Positions 35,230 to 44,548 are shown, counted from the first letter of the stretch. The stretch is 64,000 nucleotides of DNA from JAGCJX01 sp045638645 (GCA_045638645.1 JAZUBU010000002.1:124001-188000); one strand, 5' to 3'. The notes: generated by a model from the sequence alone, not told the origin. Numbers and translations: made by a program.

Positions 35230-36016
35230 CCAAATTTTGATTCAGGGACGCACGGATAATACCACGCTTTGAATTGCGGACAAAGTTCAGGATGGTGGTC
35301 TTTTCGGGACAATCCGGAATATCGGTTTCCACCTTGATACATGCATCCGAACGGTTCAACCCACTGTGATAGATAATCTGATAGATTTGCTTGATCGTCT
35401 CAATTTGTTCCATCGAGAAACCACGACGGCGGAGACCCACGATGTTGATACCCACATAAGACAACGGACGGTGTCCTGCCAATGCATAAGGAGGAACGTC
35501 TTTGGAAACCAGAGAACCACCTCCAACCATCACATGGGCTCCGATGCGGGAGAATTGGTGAACGGCAGAAGCACCGCCAATAATCGCAAAGTCATCCACT
35601 TCCGTTTCACCCGCAATTCCCACATAACTAGTCAGAATCACATTGTCATGGATCGTACAGTCGTGTGCAATGTGCACATAAGACATGATCAGACAGTTGT
35701 TTCCGACAACCGTCTTCGCCTTACCGCTGGCAGCAGTACCGCGGTTGATCGTCGCACACTCACGGATGGTGGTATTGTCACCGATCTCCACGTACGAAAC
35801 CTCACCATCGTATTTCAAGTCTTGCGGAATCGCTCCTATGACAGCACCCGGAAAAATTTTGCAATTTTTACCAATCTTCACGTAATCCAAAATCGTCACG
35901 TTCGGACCAATCCAAGTACCTTCTCCAATTTCTACATTTTCAGCAATATAGGTAAAAGGACCGATTTCTACTCCTTCCCCAATTTTAGCATTGGGATGTA
36001 CGGCCAAATAATTCAT
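35222..36016 (-). CDS. lpxA: Acyl-ACP--UDP-N-acetylglucosamine O-acyltransferase
   Basis: A 264-residue left-handed beta-helix enzyme for the first lipid A step. I start at the ATG at 36016 because MNYLAVHPNAKIGEGVEIGP is the normal LpxA N-terminus; the longer frame would only read through lpxC. Hexapeptide repeats run to about residue 185, with the catalytic His in HIAHDC (His118). The C-terminal helical domain contains GLRRRGFS. It overlaps the end of lpxC by 32 bases and wbqC by 8, indicating tight coupling. Confidence 0.95.
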   Translation of the reverse strand: MNYLAVHPNAKIGEGVEIGPFTYIAENVEIGEGTWIGPNVTILDYVKIGKNCKIFPGAVIGAIPQDLKYDGEVSYVEIGDNTTIRECATINRGTAASGKAKTVVGNNCLIMSYVHIAHDCTIHDNVILTSYVGIAGETEVDDFAIIGGASAVHQFSRIGAHVMVGGGSLVSKDVPPYALAGHRPLSYVGINIVGLRRRGFSMEQIETIKQIYQIIYHSGLNRSDACIKVETDIPDCPEKTTILNFVRNSKRGIIRASLNQNLDE

Positions 36017-36914
36017 ATCTAATTCGTTTAGCAATTTCTGTATTGATTTTGTGACCGGACTTCGATGCACGGATATGAGCCCGGAACCGGCATCCGACCA
36101 AGAACAAGTCTCCCAAAACATCCATCATCTTGTGACGGGCACATTCATTCGCAAAATGCAGGCGAACATTGTCCAGATAACCTTCCGGAGTACGGGTCAG
36201 ACGCTGCACACGGAACAGGTCCGCCATGCGGTCCAATTCTTCCTGCGGCACCGGATGTTCCACAATGACGAGGGCATTTTCCACATCACCGCCCTTGACC
36301 AGGTTGTGTTTTACCAACAATTCCAACTCGTGGAAGAAAACGAAGGTCTTGCAGGGTGCAATCTCATTGGCAAAATCATCTCCGAAACGGTAAGTCGCCC
36401 GTTGGACACCCAGGACCTTGGAATTATAATCCACCTCAAGATCTACCGAATACGTTTCAGCCGGTGTGATCTCAAACTCGGCTCCCGTCTGCTCGTCCTT
36501 GTAGTAGATCGGTGTTTTAAGTTCCCGCCATACGCGAGGAGCATCCTGTTCTTCCAAACCATCGGGAAGAATGGCATCCACATAGGGTTTGGAACTTCCA
36601 TCCAGAATAGGAACCTCAATGTTGTCAATTTCCACCAAGGCATTGTCCACACCCAAGGCAAAGAAAGTGGCCATCAGGTGTTCGAGTGTTGTAATGCTGA
36701 TATCGCCCTTTTGCAAGGTCGTACTGCGCTGTGTCAAGGTCACGTAATCTGCCACAGCATCCATGTATGCATCCGGACCCAAGTCTGTCCTTAAAAAACG
36801 AATACCGGTATTGACAGGTGCTGGCAACAAGGACATCTTCACGTATCTTCCTGTGTGTAAACCTTTTCCCTCAAAATCGTATCGCCTTTTCAGCGTCTTC
36901 TGATTCTCTTGCAT
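35985..36914 (-). CDS. lpxC: UDP-3-O-acyl-N-acetylglucosamine deacetylase, stand-alone (no FabZ domain)
   Basis: A 309-residue Zn2+ hydrolase for the committed lipid A step. The Zn ligands and active-site residues are visible: His79 in TLEHLMA, His261 and Asp265 in CARHKMMDVLGD, and His288 in KSGHKIN. Bacteroidota LpxC is usually a ~460-residue fusion with the dehydratase FabZ. Here the frame stops right after the LpxC core (NTEIAKRIRYELFG), and the last 32 bases overlap lpxA, so there is no room for FabZ. The enzyme core looks intact, so this is a rearranged, not a broken, gene. Confidence 0.95.
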   Translation of the reverse strand: MQENQKTLKRRYDFEGKGLHTGRYVKMSLLPAPVNTGIRFLRTDLGPDAYMDAVADYVTLTQRSTTLQKGDISITTLEHLMATFFALGVDNALVEIDNIEVPILDGSSKPYVDAILPDGLEEQDAPRVWRELKTPIYYKDEQTGAEFEITPAETYSVDLEVDYNSKVLGVQRATYRFGDDFANEIAPCKTFVFFHELELLVKHNLVKGGDVENALVIVEHPVPQEELDRMADLFRVQRLTRTPEGYLDNVRLHFANECARHKMMDVLGDLFLVGCRFRAHIRASKSGHKINTEIAKRIRYELFGRTSQC

Positions 36915-36981
36915 ACAAATTATCTTTTTGCGGCAGTCTAACTGATAAAAACTAATAAGATGCGAATATACTACTTTTTCA

Positions 36982-37974
36982 CTATTTATTATCTAAATTT
37001 TTAAAAATCGCATAGCTACGCAAATAATTCTTCAGTTCTATGGACGGAGTTCCCATCCAGGCCAAACCCGGTTTGCGAATATTACCGATCACGCCGGTCT
37101 GCGCAGCCAGGCTGGTACGATCGGCCACGACCAAGTGACCCGCCACACCGCTTTGTCCGCCAAATACACAATTTTTGCCGATCTTTGTAGAGCCGGCAAT
37201 TCCTGACAACGCAGCGATAACCGTGTTGCTTCCGATAACCGCATTGTGAGCAATCTGAACCAGGTTATCCAATTTCACGCCCGATTCCACCACGGTTTCA
37301 CCCATCGTGGCACGATCCACGACCGTATTCGCCCCAATTTCACAATTATCACCAATGACGACAATCCCTGTTTGGGGTATTTTCTTGTAAGTACCATCCT
37401 CGGTCGGAGCAAAGCCAAAACCGTCCGAGCCGATGACCGCATTGGCATGGATGATGACATTGTTACCGATCTTGCAGCCTTCGTAAATGCGTACACCGGG
37501 ATACAAAATACAGTTTTCACCTATTTGGACACGGTCACCGATGTAGCAGGACGGGTAAATCTGGGTATTCTTACCAATGCGGGCCTTCTTGCCCACCCAG
37601 GCATATTCCCCGATGTAACAACCTTTTCCAACGCGAGAAGACCAACTGACCGTGTTAAAACGGAAACGCCACCCCCGACGTCGGGAGCTTTTCAAGGAAT
37701 TCACGAGTGCCAGCACAGCGGCAACGGCCTCGTACGCATTGTCTACCCGGATAATGGTAGGAGAAACCGGCTCCTTCAGTTCATAATCCCTGTTCAACAA
37801 AAGCACACTGGCTTGACAGGTATAAACATACTTCTCGTATTTAGGATTGGCAAAAAAGCAGATATTTCCAGGCTTCCCTTGCTCTATTTTCGCAACCGAT
37901 TTAACTCGAATTTCCGGATCTCCAACCACTTCTCCATGAACGTGGTTGGCGATTAGTTGTGCAGTCAGTTCCAT
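36982..37974 (-). CDS. lpxD: UDP-3-O-(3-hydroxyacyl)glucosamine N-acyltransferase
   Basis: A 330-residue trimeric hexapeptide acyltransferase for the third lipid A step. The ATG at 37974 gives the family N-terminus MELTAQLIANHVHGEVVGD. A uridine-binding LpxD N-domain (1-100) is followed by the left-handed beta-helix, with the catalytic His in VQIAHNAV (about His243). SDGFGFAP is the conserved insertion. It heads the leftward lpxD-lpxC-lpxA-wbqC run, with a 67-base AT-rich gap to lpxC, and is divergent from rimP. Confidence 0.95.
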   Translation of the reverse strand: MELTAQLIANHVHGEVVGDPEIRVKSVAKIEQGKPGNICFFANPKYEKYVYTCQASVLLLNRDYELKEPVSPTIIRVDNAYEAVAAVLALVNSLKSSRRRGWRFRFNTVSWSSRVGKGCYIGEYAWVGKKARIGKNTQIYPSCYIGDRVQIGENCILYPGVRIYEGCKIGNNVIIHANAVIGSDGFGFAPTEDGTYKKIPQTGIVVIGDNCEIGANTVVDRATMGETVVESGVKLDNLVQIAHNAVIGSNTVIAALSGIAGSTKIGKNCVFGGQSGVAGHLVVADRTSLAAQTGVIGNIRKPGLAWMGTPSIELKNYLRSYAIFKNLDNK

Positions 37975-38044
37975 ACTTCTATACTTCCTCAAAATTCAGG
38001 CCACTTATAATGGTGTCTAAGAAAGCGCAAAGAAAAGAATTTTT

Positions 38045-38075
38045 TTTGGAATCAAGGACATTCTTCTTAACTTTG
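38045..38075 (+). promoter_or_regulatory. Promoter of rimP-nusA-infB
   Basis: A -33 TTTG (38045-38048) and a -7 TAACTTTG (38068-38075) are separated by 19 bases. This is one of the two best promoter matches in the window. The rimP ATG follows 77 bases later. Confidence 0.75.
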
Positions 38076-38152
38076 CGGCAGAGAATGGATTGAGGGGATG
38101 ACCAATTCACTTGGTCACCCCCTTGTTGTATAAACAAACCACCCTATTGAAT

Positions 38153-38383
38153 ATGATTGAAAAAGAAACCATTGAAGAAATCGTAGCCCCGTACCTTGCC
38201 GAAAACAACCTGGTACTGACGGCTGTCAAGACCAACAAAGCCAACAACCTCAAAGTATTCTTTGATGCCCCGGGTCGAGATGTCACCATCGACGACTGCG
38301 TTGCCTTGAGCCGCTTCATTGAAAGCCACCTGGACCGTGAAAAAGAAGATTTCTCTCTGATGGTCAGTTCATCCGGTAAATAA
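38153..38383 (+). CDS. rimP: RimP N-terminal domain only (short ribosome maturation factor)
   Basis: A 76-residue protein in the conserved rimP-nusA-infB position. The ATG at 38153 gives MIEKETIEEIVAPYLAENN. It matches the RimP N-terminal domain up to DFSLMVSSSGK, just where the conserved VSSPGL link to the C-terminal SH3-like domain begins, and then stops. Full-length RimP is about 150 residues, so the C-terminal, ribosome-binding half is absent. Only 26 bases separate the stop from nusA, and they encode nothing similar. It could be a pseudogene or a working minimal factor; the intact upstream codons and good promoter favour an expressed short protein. Confidence 0.8.
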   Translation: MIEKETIEEIVAPYLAENNLVLTAVKTNKANNLKVFFDAPGRDVTIDDCVALSRFIESHLDREKEDFSLMVSSSGK

Positions 38384-38409
38384 TAACAAAAACGATAAAT
38401 TCACAAGAA

Positions 38410-39639
38410 ATGGAAGTAAACTTGGTTAGCACATTCTCCGAATTCAAGGAATTGAAGAATATTGACCGCCCCACCATGATTGGTGTTCTGGAAGAAGTTT
38501 TCCGCAACCAATTGGCCAAGATGTATGGAACTGCAGACAACTTTGACATCATCATCAACCTGGACAAAGGGGACTTTGAAATCTGGAGAAACCGCACCGT
38601 AGTAGAAGAAGTGGAAGATCCCAACCTCGAGATCTCCATCGAAGAAGTTTCCAAGATTGATGACAGCTACGAGATTGGCGAAGAATACCCCGAAGAATTC
38701 AAATTGGCAGAATTCGGCCGCCGCGGTATCTTGAACCTCCGTCAAAACTTGTCTGGCCGCATCATGGATATTGAGAAAGCGAACCTGTACAAGAAATACC
38801 ACGATCGCCTCGGAGAAATCCTCGTAGGGGAAGTTTACCAGGCTTGGAAACGCGAGGTATTGATCATGGACGAAGACGGCAACGAATTGGTACTGCCGAA
38901 GAGCGAACAAATTCCTTCCGACTTCTTCCGCAAGGGAGACACCATCAAAGCGGTGATCCAAGACGTGGAAATGAACAACAACACCCCCGTCATCACCTTG
39001 TCACGTACTTCTCCGCAATTCCTAGAACGTCTTTTTGAACAAGAAGTTCCTGAAATTTTCGACGGTTTGATCACCATCAAGAAAGTGGTTCGTATCCCGG
39101 GTGAACGTGCCAAAGTAGCCGTTGAATCCTACGATGACCGCATTGATCCGGTCGGTGCCTGCGTCGGTGTGAAAGGCGCCCGTATCCACGGCATCGTCCG
39201 CGAATTGCGCAACGAAAACATCGACGTCATCAACTGGACTTCCAACATCCAGCTGATGATCCAACGAGCGCTCAGCCCCGCAAAGATCAGCTCCATCAAA
39301 ATCAACGAAGAGCAAAAGAGCATTTACGTTTCGTTGAAACCGAGCGAGGTATCCCAAGCCATCGGTAAAGGCGGTACCAACATCAAATTGGCAGGTATGC
39401 TGGTTGGTTACCAAATCGAAGTCTTCCGTGAAACCGAAGAAGACGAAGAAGACGTAATGTTGATCGAATTCAACGACGAAATTGATCAATGGATCATCGA
39501 CGCTTTGCGCGGCATCGGTTGCGATACTGCGAAGAGTGTACTCGCCCTTTCCGTTTCAGAAATCGTGCGTCGCGCCGACCTGGAAGAGGAAACCGTATTG
39601 GAAGTACAAAACATACTTCGTTCAGAGTTTGAAGATTAA
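38410..39639 (+). CDS. nusA: Transcription termination/antitermination factor NusA
   Basis: A 409-residue RNA polymerase-binding factor: N-terminal domain (about 1-130), S1 domain (LVGEVYQAW..., about 138-205), then KH domains with ERAKVAVESYDDRIDPVGACVGVKGARIH and SQAIGKGGTNIKLAG. It ends in a short helical tail with ADLEEETVLEVQNIL. It lacks long acidic repeats, as expected for Bacteroidota. It lies between rimP and infB, the classic order. Confidence 0.97.
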   Translation: MEVNLVSTFSEFKELKNIDRPTMIGVLEEVFRNQLAKMYGTADNFDIIINLDKGDFEIWRNRTVVEEVEDPNLEISIEEVSKIDDSYEIGEEYPEEFKLAEFGRRGILNLRQNLSGRIMDIEKANLYKKYHDRLGEILVGEVYQAWKREVLIMDEDGNELVLPKSEQIPSDFFRKGDTIKAVIQDVEMNNNTPVITLSRTSPQFLERLFEQEVPEIFDGLITIKKVVRIPGERAKVAVESYDDRIDPVGACVGVKGARIHGIVRELRNENIDVINWTSNIQLMIQRALSPAKISSIKINEEQKSIYVSLKPSEVSQAIGKGGTNIKLAGMLVGYQIEVFRETEEDEEDVMLIEFNDEIDQWIIDALRGIGCDTAKSVLALSVSEIVRRADLEEETVLEVQNILRSEFED

Positions 39640-39646
39640 TTAAGAT

Positions 39647-39652
39647 AGGAGG
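39647..39652 (+). promoter_or_regulatory. Strong Shine-Dalgarno site of infB
   Basis: AGGAGG lies 6 bases before the infB ATG. It is the strongest ribosome binding site seen in the window. Confidence 0.8.
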
Positions 39653-39658
39653 ATCACT

Positions 39659-42595
39659 ATGGCAGGACAAGAGAGTATCAGAATAAACAAAGTATTGAAG
39701 GAATTCAACATCGGGCTGAACAGCCTCGTTGAGTTTCTGAACAAGAAGGGATTTGAAGTAGAAAGCAATCCTGGAGCAAAAATTTCCCCCGACGCTTACG
39801 AATTGGTCCAAAAGGAATTTGGCAAGGATCAACGATTGAAAGATCAATCGCGTAGCATTACCCGTTCCATGAAGGAAGTGGCTGAAACTGCAAAACGCAA
39901 AAAAGCCGAAGACGACCAAGACAAGCAAGAAGAAGAGGTACGCATCAAAACTACCATGGTGGACAATCATCAACGTATCAACATCAAGATCGTTGACAAG
40001 ATTGATTTGGGAGAAAAGAAGCCGGCTGAGCCGAAACCGGCACCCGCCGAAAAACCGGTGGTTGCAGCAGCACCCATCGTGGAGGAACCCAAAGAAGAAC
40101 CGAAAGTTGAGGCTCCGAAAGTTGAAATTCCCAAGGCTCCCGCCGTTGTGGAAGAACCCAAACCGGCACCGGTCGAAGAACCCGTTGTGGCAGAGCCACA
40201 AAAACCGGAAGTAAAAGCAGAGGTAAAACCCGAACCGAAACCGGAAGTAAAACCGGCTCCTGCCAAACCTGAACCGAAAGCCGAAGTTTCACAACCCAAG
40301 GAACCGGCCACCTTAAAAGATCTGGTGAATTTGGGAGAAAACGAACGCAACCGGAACACCGCAGAACACATTGAAACCAAAACCGTAAAATTGTCCGCAC
40401 CGGTTGTCATTGAAACCATTGACTTGTCGCAATTCGCCAAGAAACCGGCTGATCAGAAGAACAAGAACAAGCGCGAACGCATCAAAGGTCACCGGGAAAA
40501 AGTGGATGTTGCCCGCGAAGGAAGCAACTCCAATGCAAACGCAGGTGGCAACAACCACAAGAGCAACAATAACAACAAGAACGGCAACAACCAGGCTTCC
40601 CGCCCGAACAATGCGCCGAAGAACGACAACGCTGCCAACAAGAAGAACAAGAAGAACCGCGAGGCTTTCAAACCGATTAAGACGGAAATTGATGAAGATC
40701 AAATCCAAAAACAAATCAAGGAAACCTACGCACGCATGACCGAAGGCCGCGGAAAAACCAAAGGGTCCAAACACCGCCGCGAAAAACGGGAAATGATCTC
40801 CAACAAGCTCCAAGAGGAGATGGAGTTGCAGGAATTGAATAGCAACATCTTGAAAGTCACCGAGTTCGTTACTGTAAACGAATTGGCGATCATGATGAAC
40901 AACACACCGGTTACCAAGGTCATCGAGGCTTGTATGAACCTGGGGCTGATGGTATCCATCAACCAACGTCTGGATGCAGAAGCACTGGTACTGGTAGCCG
41001 AAGAGTTCGGTTATGAAATTGAATTTGTAACCGCAGAAATCAAAGAAGCCATTCAGGAGGAAGAGGATCAAGAATCCGACTTGGTTGAAAGACCTCCGAT
41101 CGTTACCGTCATGGGACACGTTGACCACGGTAAAACCTCGTTGTTGGACAACATCCGCCAGACAAACGTAATCGCTGGGGAAGCAGGGGGTATTACCCAA
41201 CACATCGGTGCCTACAATGTCAAATTGCCCAATGGCCGCCGCATCACCTTCCTGGATACACCGGGTCACGAAGCCTTCACGGCGATGCGTGCCCGTGGTG
41301 CGAAGATTACAGACTTGGTCATCATCATTGTGGCTGCAGACGACGCGATCATGCCCCAAACTGTGGAAGCAATCAACCACGCGCAAGCAGCCGGCGTTCC
41401 GATGATTTTTGCCATCAACAAAATTGATAAAGCAGGTGCCAACCCCGACAAGATCCGCGAGCAGCTGGCCAACATGAACATCCTCGTAGAAGACTGGGGC
41501 GGCAAGTACCAATGCCAAGAAATCTCTGCGAAAAATGGCTTGAACGTAGACTTGCTGTTGGACAAAGTCCTGCTGGAAGCAGACTTGCTGGAATTGAAAG
41601 CCAATCCGAACAAACGGGCCAAAGGTTCCATCATTGAATCCTCCCTGGACAAAGGCCGTGGCTACCTGGCGACCATCATGGTGCAAGCCGGTACGCTTCA
41701 TGTCGGTGACGTGATGCTCTGCGGAAGCTACACCGGTAAGGTCAAAGCCATGTTCAACGAACGGGGCCAAAAGATCACCGAAGCGGGTCCCTCTACCCCG
41801 GTTTCTGTACTGGGTCTGAACGGAGCTCCTACCGCAGGCGAAGTTTTCAACGTCATGGAAGATGAAAAAGAAGCCAAAGACTTGGCCAACAAACGTGAGC
41901 AACTGCTCCGTATCCAAGGATTGCGTACCCAAAAGCACATTACCTTGGAAGAAATCGGACGCCGGATTGCCATCGGAAACTTCCAGGAACTGAACATCAT
42001 TGTCAAAGGGGACGTGGACGGTTCCATCGAGGCACTTTCCGACTCTTTGATCAAGTTGTCTACCGAAGAAATCCACGTAAACGTGATCCACAAAGCCGTG
42101 GGTGCCATCTCCGAATCCGACGTACTCCTTGCAGTGGCCTCCAATGCGATCATCATCGGTTTCCAAGTCCGTCCTTCTGCCAGTGCGCGCAAATTGGCGG
42201 ACAAAGAGGAAATTGAAATCCGGATGTACTCCGTTATTTACGATGCCATCAACGAAGTCAAGAGCGGTATCGAAGGTATGTTGGCACCGGAAGAAAAAGA
42301 AGAGGTCACCGCTACTGCCGAAGTGCGAGAAACCTTCAAGATCTCAAAAGTGGGTACCATTGCCGGCTGTATGGTCAAAGAAGGAAAGTTGGTTCGCTCG
42401 GCCAAGATCCGTGTCATCCGCGACGGTATCGTTATCTACACCGGAGAACTGGGTTCTCTCAAACGCTTCAAAGATGACGTCAAAGAAGTGGCCAGCGGTT
42501 ACGACTGCGGTCTGAACGTTACCGGCTACAACGATATCAAAGTAGGAGACGTGATCGAAGCCTACCAAATTGTACAAATCAAACGGACACTGTAA
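39659..42595 (+). CDS. infB: Translation initiation factor IF-2
   Basis: A 978-residue GTPase that recruits initiator tRNA. After a short IF2_N helix domain (about 1-50) comes a long low-complexity linker (about 115-380), Pro/Glu/Lys-rich at first and then Asn/Lys-rich. A second IF2_N domain, the G domain with GHVDHGKTS (about 486), DTPGHEA and NKIDKAG, and the C-terminal domains II-IV follow. The linker is typical of the phylum but long. All core motifs are intact. The rimP-nusA-infB operon ends here, facing a convergent gene 4 bases away. Confidence 0.97.
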   Translation: MAGQESIRINKVLKEFNIGLNSLVEFLNKKGFEVESNPGAKISPDAYELVQKEFGKDQRLKDQSRSITRSMKEVAETAKRKKAEDDQDKQEEEVRIKTTMVDNHQRINIKIVDKIDLGEKKPAEPKPAPAEKPVVAAAPIVEEPKEEPKVEAPKVEIPKAPAVVEEPKPAPVEEPVVAEPQKPEVKAEVKPEPKPEVKPAPAKPEPKAEVSQPKEPATLKDLVNLGENERNRNTAEHIETKTVKLSAPVVIETIDLSQFAKKPADQKNKNKRERIKGHREKVDVAREGSNSNANAGGNNHKSNNNNKNGNNQASRPNNAPKNDNAANKKNKKNREAFKPIKTEIDEDQIQKQIKETYARMTEGRGKTKGSKHRREKREMISNKLQEEMELQELNSNILKVTEFVTVNELAIMMNNTPVTKVIEACMNLGLMVSINQRLDAEALVLVAEEFGYEIEFVTAEIKEAIQEEEDQESDLVERPPIVTVMGHVDHGKTSLLDNIRQTNVIAGEAGGITQHIGAYNVKLPNGRRITFLDTPGHEAFTAMRARGAKITDLVIIIVAADDAIMPQTVEAINHAQAAGVPMIFAINKIDKAGANPDKIREQLANMNILVEDWGGKYQCQEISAKNGLNVDLLLDKVLLEADLLELKANPNKRAKGSIIESSLDKGRGYLATIMVQAGTLHVGDVMLCGSYTGKVKAMFNERGQKITEAGPSTPVSVLGLNGAPTAGEVFNVMEDEKEAKDLANKREQLLRIQGLRTQKHITLEEIGRRIAIGNFQELNIIVKGDVDGSIEALSDSLIKLSTEEIHVNVIHKAVGAISESDVLLAVASNAIIIGFQVRPSASARKLADKEEIEIRMYSVIYDAINEVKSGIEGMLAPEEKEEVTATAEVRETFKISKVGTIAGCMVKEGKLVRSAKIRVIRDGIVIYTGELGSLKRFKDDVKEVASGYDCGLNVTGYNDIKVGDVIEAYQIVQIKRTL

Positions 42596-42599
42596 GCAA

Positions 42600-43874
42600 T
42601 TACGGTTTCTGTTTCCGAATCGCCAATCGCCGCAGGTAATTGTATCTGCGGCGATTGTTGTATACAATCCCCGAAACATAACGCAACAGGGCAACCAACA
42701 ACAAACTGATGAGAATAATGCCTTCGCAGACCAATTGTTGGGTAATTTTCGCACCAGCGGCCACAATCTCAGCATCCTCCCGGAGCACAGACAGCCTATC
42801 AGTGGGAAGGCGTCGGAAAGACCACTTTTTGACCACAATGGCTTCGTCCCAATACACAACCCCACCGTTTGAACGGCTCAAGGCAATCAAGGTCTTGTAG
42901 TCAGAAAAAAGGATGTGGTCCATCGGGAAACCGTACTGGAGGGACAAGGAATCAGCAAGATCCGGGGTCGCTGCCAAGAGAACATACAGATCCGTACCAT
43001 AGACCTGCAGGCTGTCCTGCAACTGGGACAATTTTCGCCAATAACGGTCTGAACGGGCATCCGGTCGGTAGAGGACTGCGGTAAACATCCGGTCGGAACG
43101 ACTCAGCACGGAATCGGTGACATACTGTCCATACACATCCTTCAGTGCAAAGTCGAAAGGCATTTTGGGATCGCCTTGCAGCTGCGTTTGGGTGGAAAGA
43201 TAATGCCAGGTTGAATCCGGAAGGTTCTCCAGGGAAAATTCTTGCTGTACCCCATCTTTTTCATAGAGAAAGGTTGTCAAATAGACCGGTTCCTGTGTGC
43301 GAGCCTCTTCCAGGCGGGCCTTGATGGAATTTCCTTCCCGAAAATCCCCAAAGTCCACCCAAGGCTGCCAGATCAGGGAAAAGACTCCGGATCCGACGGC
43401 CCCCAACAAATACAGGCCCAGGAAGGACCACTCCGCTCCACGGGGAGCCACGAGCCGGTAATGGCGGCGATGCCAGAAAACCGGAAGAATACAAGCTAAC
43501 AGGAGTACATTCTTCCAGAAGGTCTGGGCATTGGTCAGGGAAATGGCCTCCCCAAAACAACCACAATCCTGCACCGGATCAAAGGCATAGATCCAAGCGG
43601 TCAACAACGTAAAGAAAGCCGTCATCCCCAACCCCAGGGTGGTGACCAGACGCATCTGAAAACCCAACAACACCGAGATCCCTACCAAAAGTTCCAAAGC
43701 GGACAACACAATACCCGCCGGAACGGATGCAAAAGAGAGGAAACCCAGATGGGCTGCCTGAAAATATTCCGTAATCTGGAGTCCGGTTCCGACCGGATCC
43801 ATGATCTTCAACCACCCCGAAGTGACAAAGACGAGCCCAAAGATCAGCCGGGCAAAAAAACGAAGGATTTTCAT
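42600..43874 (-). CDS. BT_3928-type DoxX/MauE-like membrane protein
   Basis: A 424-residue membrane protein. The N-terminal part (about 1-140) has four hydrophobic helices of the DoxX/MauE fold, with GLVFVTSGWLKIMDPVGTGLQI and the Cys pair DCGCFG. A fifth helix precedes a soluble domain (about 180-380), and a final helix leads to a very basic tail (NNRRRYNYLRRLAIRKQKP). The family is conserved in Bacteroidales and probably redox-linked in the envelope, but no reaction is established. Its ATG overlaps the tmk stop (ATGA), so it is the second gene of a tmk operon. Confidence 0.8.
   Translation of the reverse strand: MKILRFFARLIFGLVFVTSGWLKIMDPVGTGLQITEYFQAAHLGFLSFASVPAGIVLSALELLVGISVLLGFQMRLVTTLGLGMTAFFTLLTAWIYAFDPVQDCGCFGEAISLTNAQTFWKNVLLLACILPVFWHRRHYRLVAPRGAEWSFLGLYLLGAVGSGVFSLIWQPWVDFGDFREGNSIKARLEEARTQEPVYLTTFLYEKDGVQQEFSLENLPDSTWHYLSTQTQLQGDPKMPFDFALKDVYGQYVTDSVLSRSDRMFTAVLYRPDARSDRYWRKLSQLQDSLQVYGTDLYVLLAATPDLADSLSLQYGFPMDHILFSDYKTLIALSRSNGGVVYWDEAIVVKKWSFRRLPTDRLSVLREDAEIVAAGAKITQQLVCEGIILISLLLVALLRYVSGIVYNNRRRYNYLRRLAIRKQKP
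42624..42657. terminator. 12-base-pair stem at the infB / BT_3928 convergent junction
   Basis: A perfect inverted repeat (CAATCGCCGCAG / CTGCGGCGATTG, loop 10) starts 28 bases after the infB stop and lies inside the 3' coding end of the convergent gene. It could end infB transcription, but the downstream T-run is poor. Confidence 0.45.
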
Positions 43875-44548
43875 AGGGTCATGGCTTCAATTCTAGACTG
43901 GATCTTGGCAAAAATGGCCTCTGGACGAGCCATCGTACCATCTTCAGCCGCGCAATCAATCCGTTCAAAGGTAGGATCCACCGCACATTGGGCCAGGTAT
44001 ATTTCGCGGACACGCTGCTGGAAGCGTATATCAGCCTCGTGAATATCGGATTTGCCCTGCAAATAGGAACGGTCCTCTCCGGAACGGACTTCTTTCAGTT
44101 TGGCGTCCACAAAACTCAGGGGCACATCCAGAAACAGATTGAGATCCGGCCGGGGGATTCCAAACTGCTCGTACTCGGTCCGTAAGATCCAATCACGCAA
44201 ATCGCTTACCTCCTCTTCCTGCAATTTCGCACACTGGAAGGCGATGTTGGAATACACATAGCGATCCAACAACACGACCTCCCCTTGGGCCAAAGCCGCC
44301 TTCATTCCGGCAGCCGCATCCCGACGGTCCTCTGCAAACAGCAACGCAACCAACATCGGATGGACCCTATCGATCGGTCCAAAATCTCCACGGAGGAAAC
44401 GGGCAATCAGATCCCCGAAAACAGGAGCTTCAAATCTGGGAAAATGGAGATAATGCACCGCTTTTCCCTGCTCACGCAGGTATTCTGTGATCTTTTTTAC
44501 TTGCGTAGACTTCCCAGCACCATCGAGACCTTCTAAAACAATCAGCAT
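43871..44548 (-). CDS. tmk: Thymidylate kinase (dTMP kinase)
   Basis: A 225-residue P-loop kinase converting dTMP to dTDP. The P-loop is VLEGLDGAGKST (about 4-15), the DRY motif LLDRYVYSNIAFQ, and the LID region around LKEVRSGEDRSYLQGKSDIHEAD. Length is slightly above the usual 205-215. It is the first gene of a two-gene leftward unit and divergent from folP across 32 bases. Confidence 0.96.
   Translation of the reverse strand: MLIVLEGLDGAGKSTQVKKITEYLREQGKAVHYLHFPRFEAPVFGDLIARFLRGDFGPIDRVHPMLVALLFAEDRRDAAAGMKAALAQGEVVLLDRYVYSNIAFQCAKLQEEEVSDLRDWILRTEYEQFGIPRPDLNLFLDVPLSFVDAKLKEVRSGEDRSYLQGKSDIHEADIRFQQRVREIYLAQCAVDPTFERIDCAAEDGTMARPEAIFAKIQSRIEAMTL

Noticed and set aside
35985..36060. A frameshift hiding the FabZ half of LpxC
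   Set aside because: lpxA starts inside the end of lpxC, so no unread sequence is available for a 150-residue domain.
38384..38409. A frameshifted RimP C-terminal domain
   Set aside because: Only 26 bases lie before nusA and none of the frames resembles RimP.
40313..42166. A 617-codon open frame antisense to infB
   Set aside because: It mirrors the codon bias of infB, has no start context or recognisable domain, and runs through highly conserved G-domain code.
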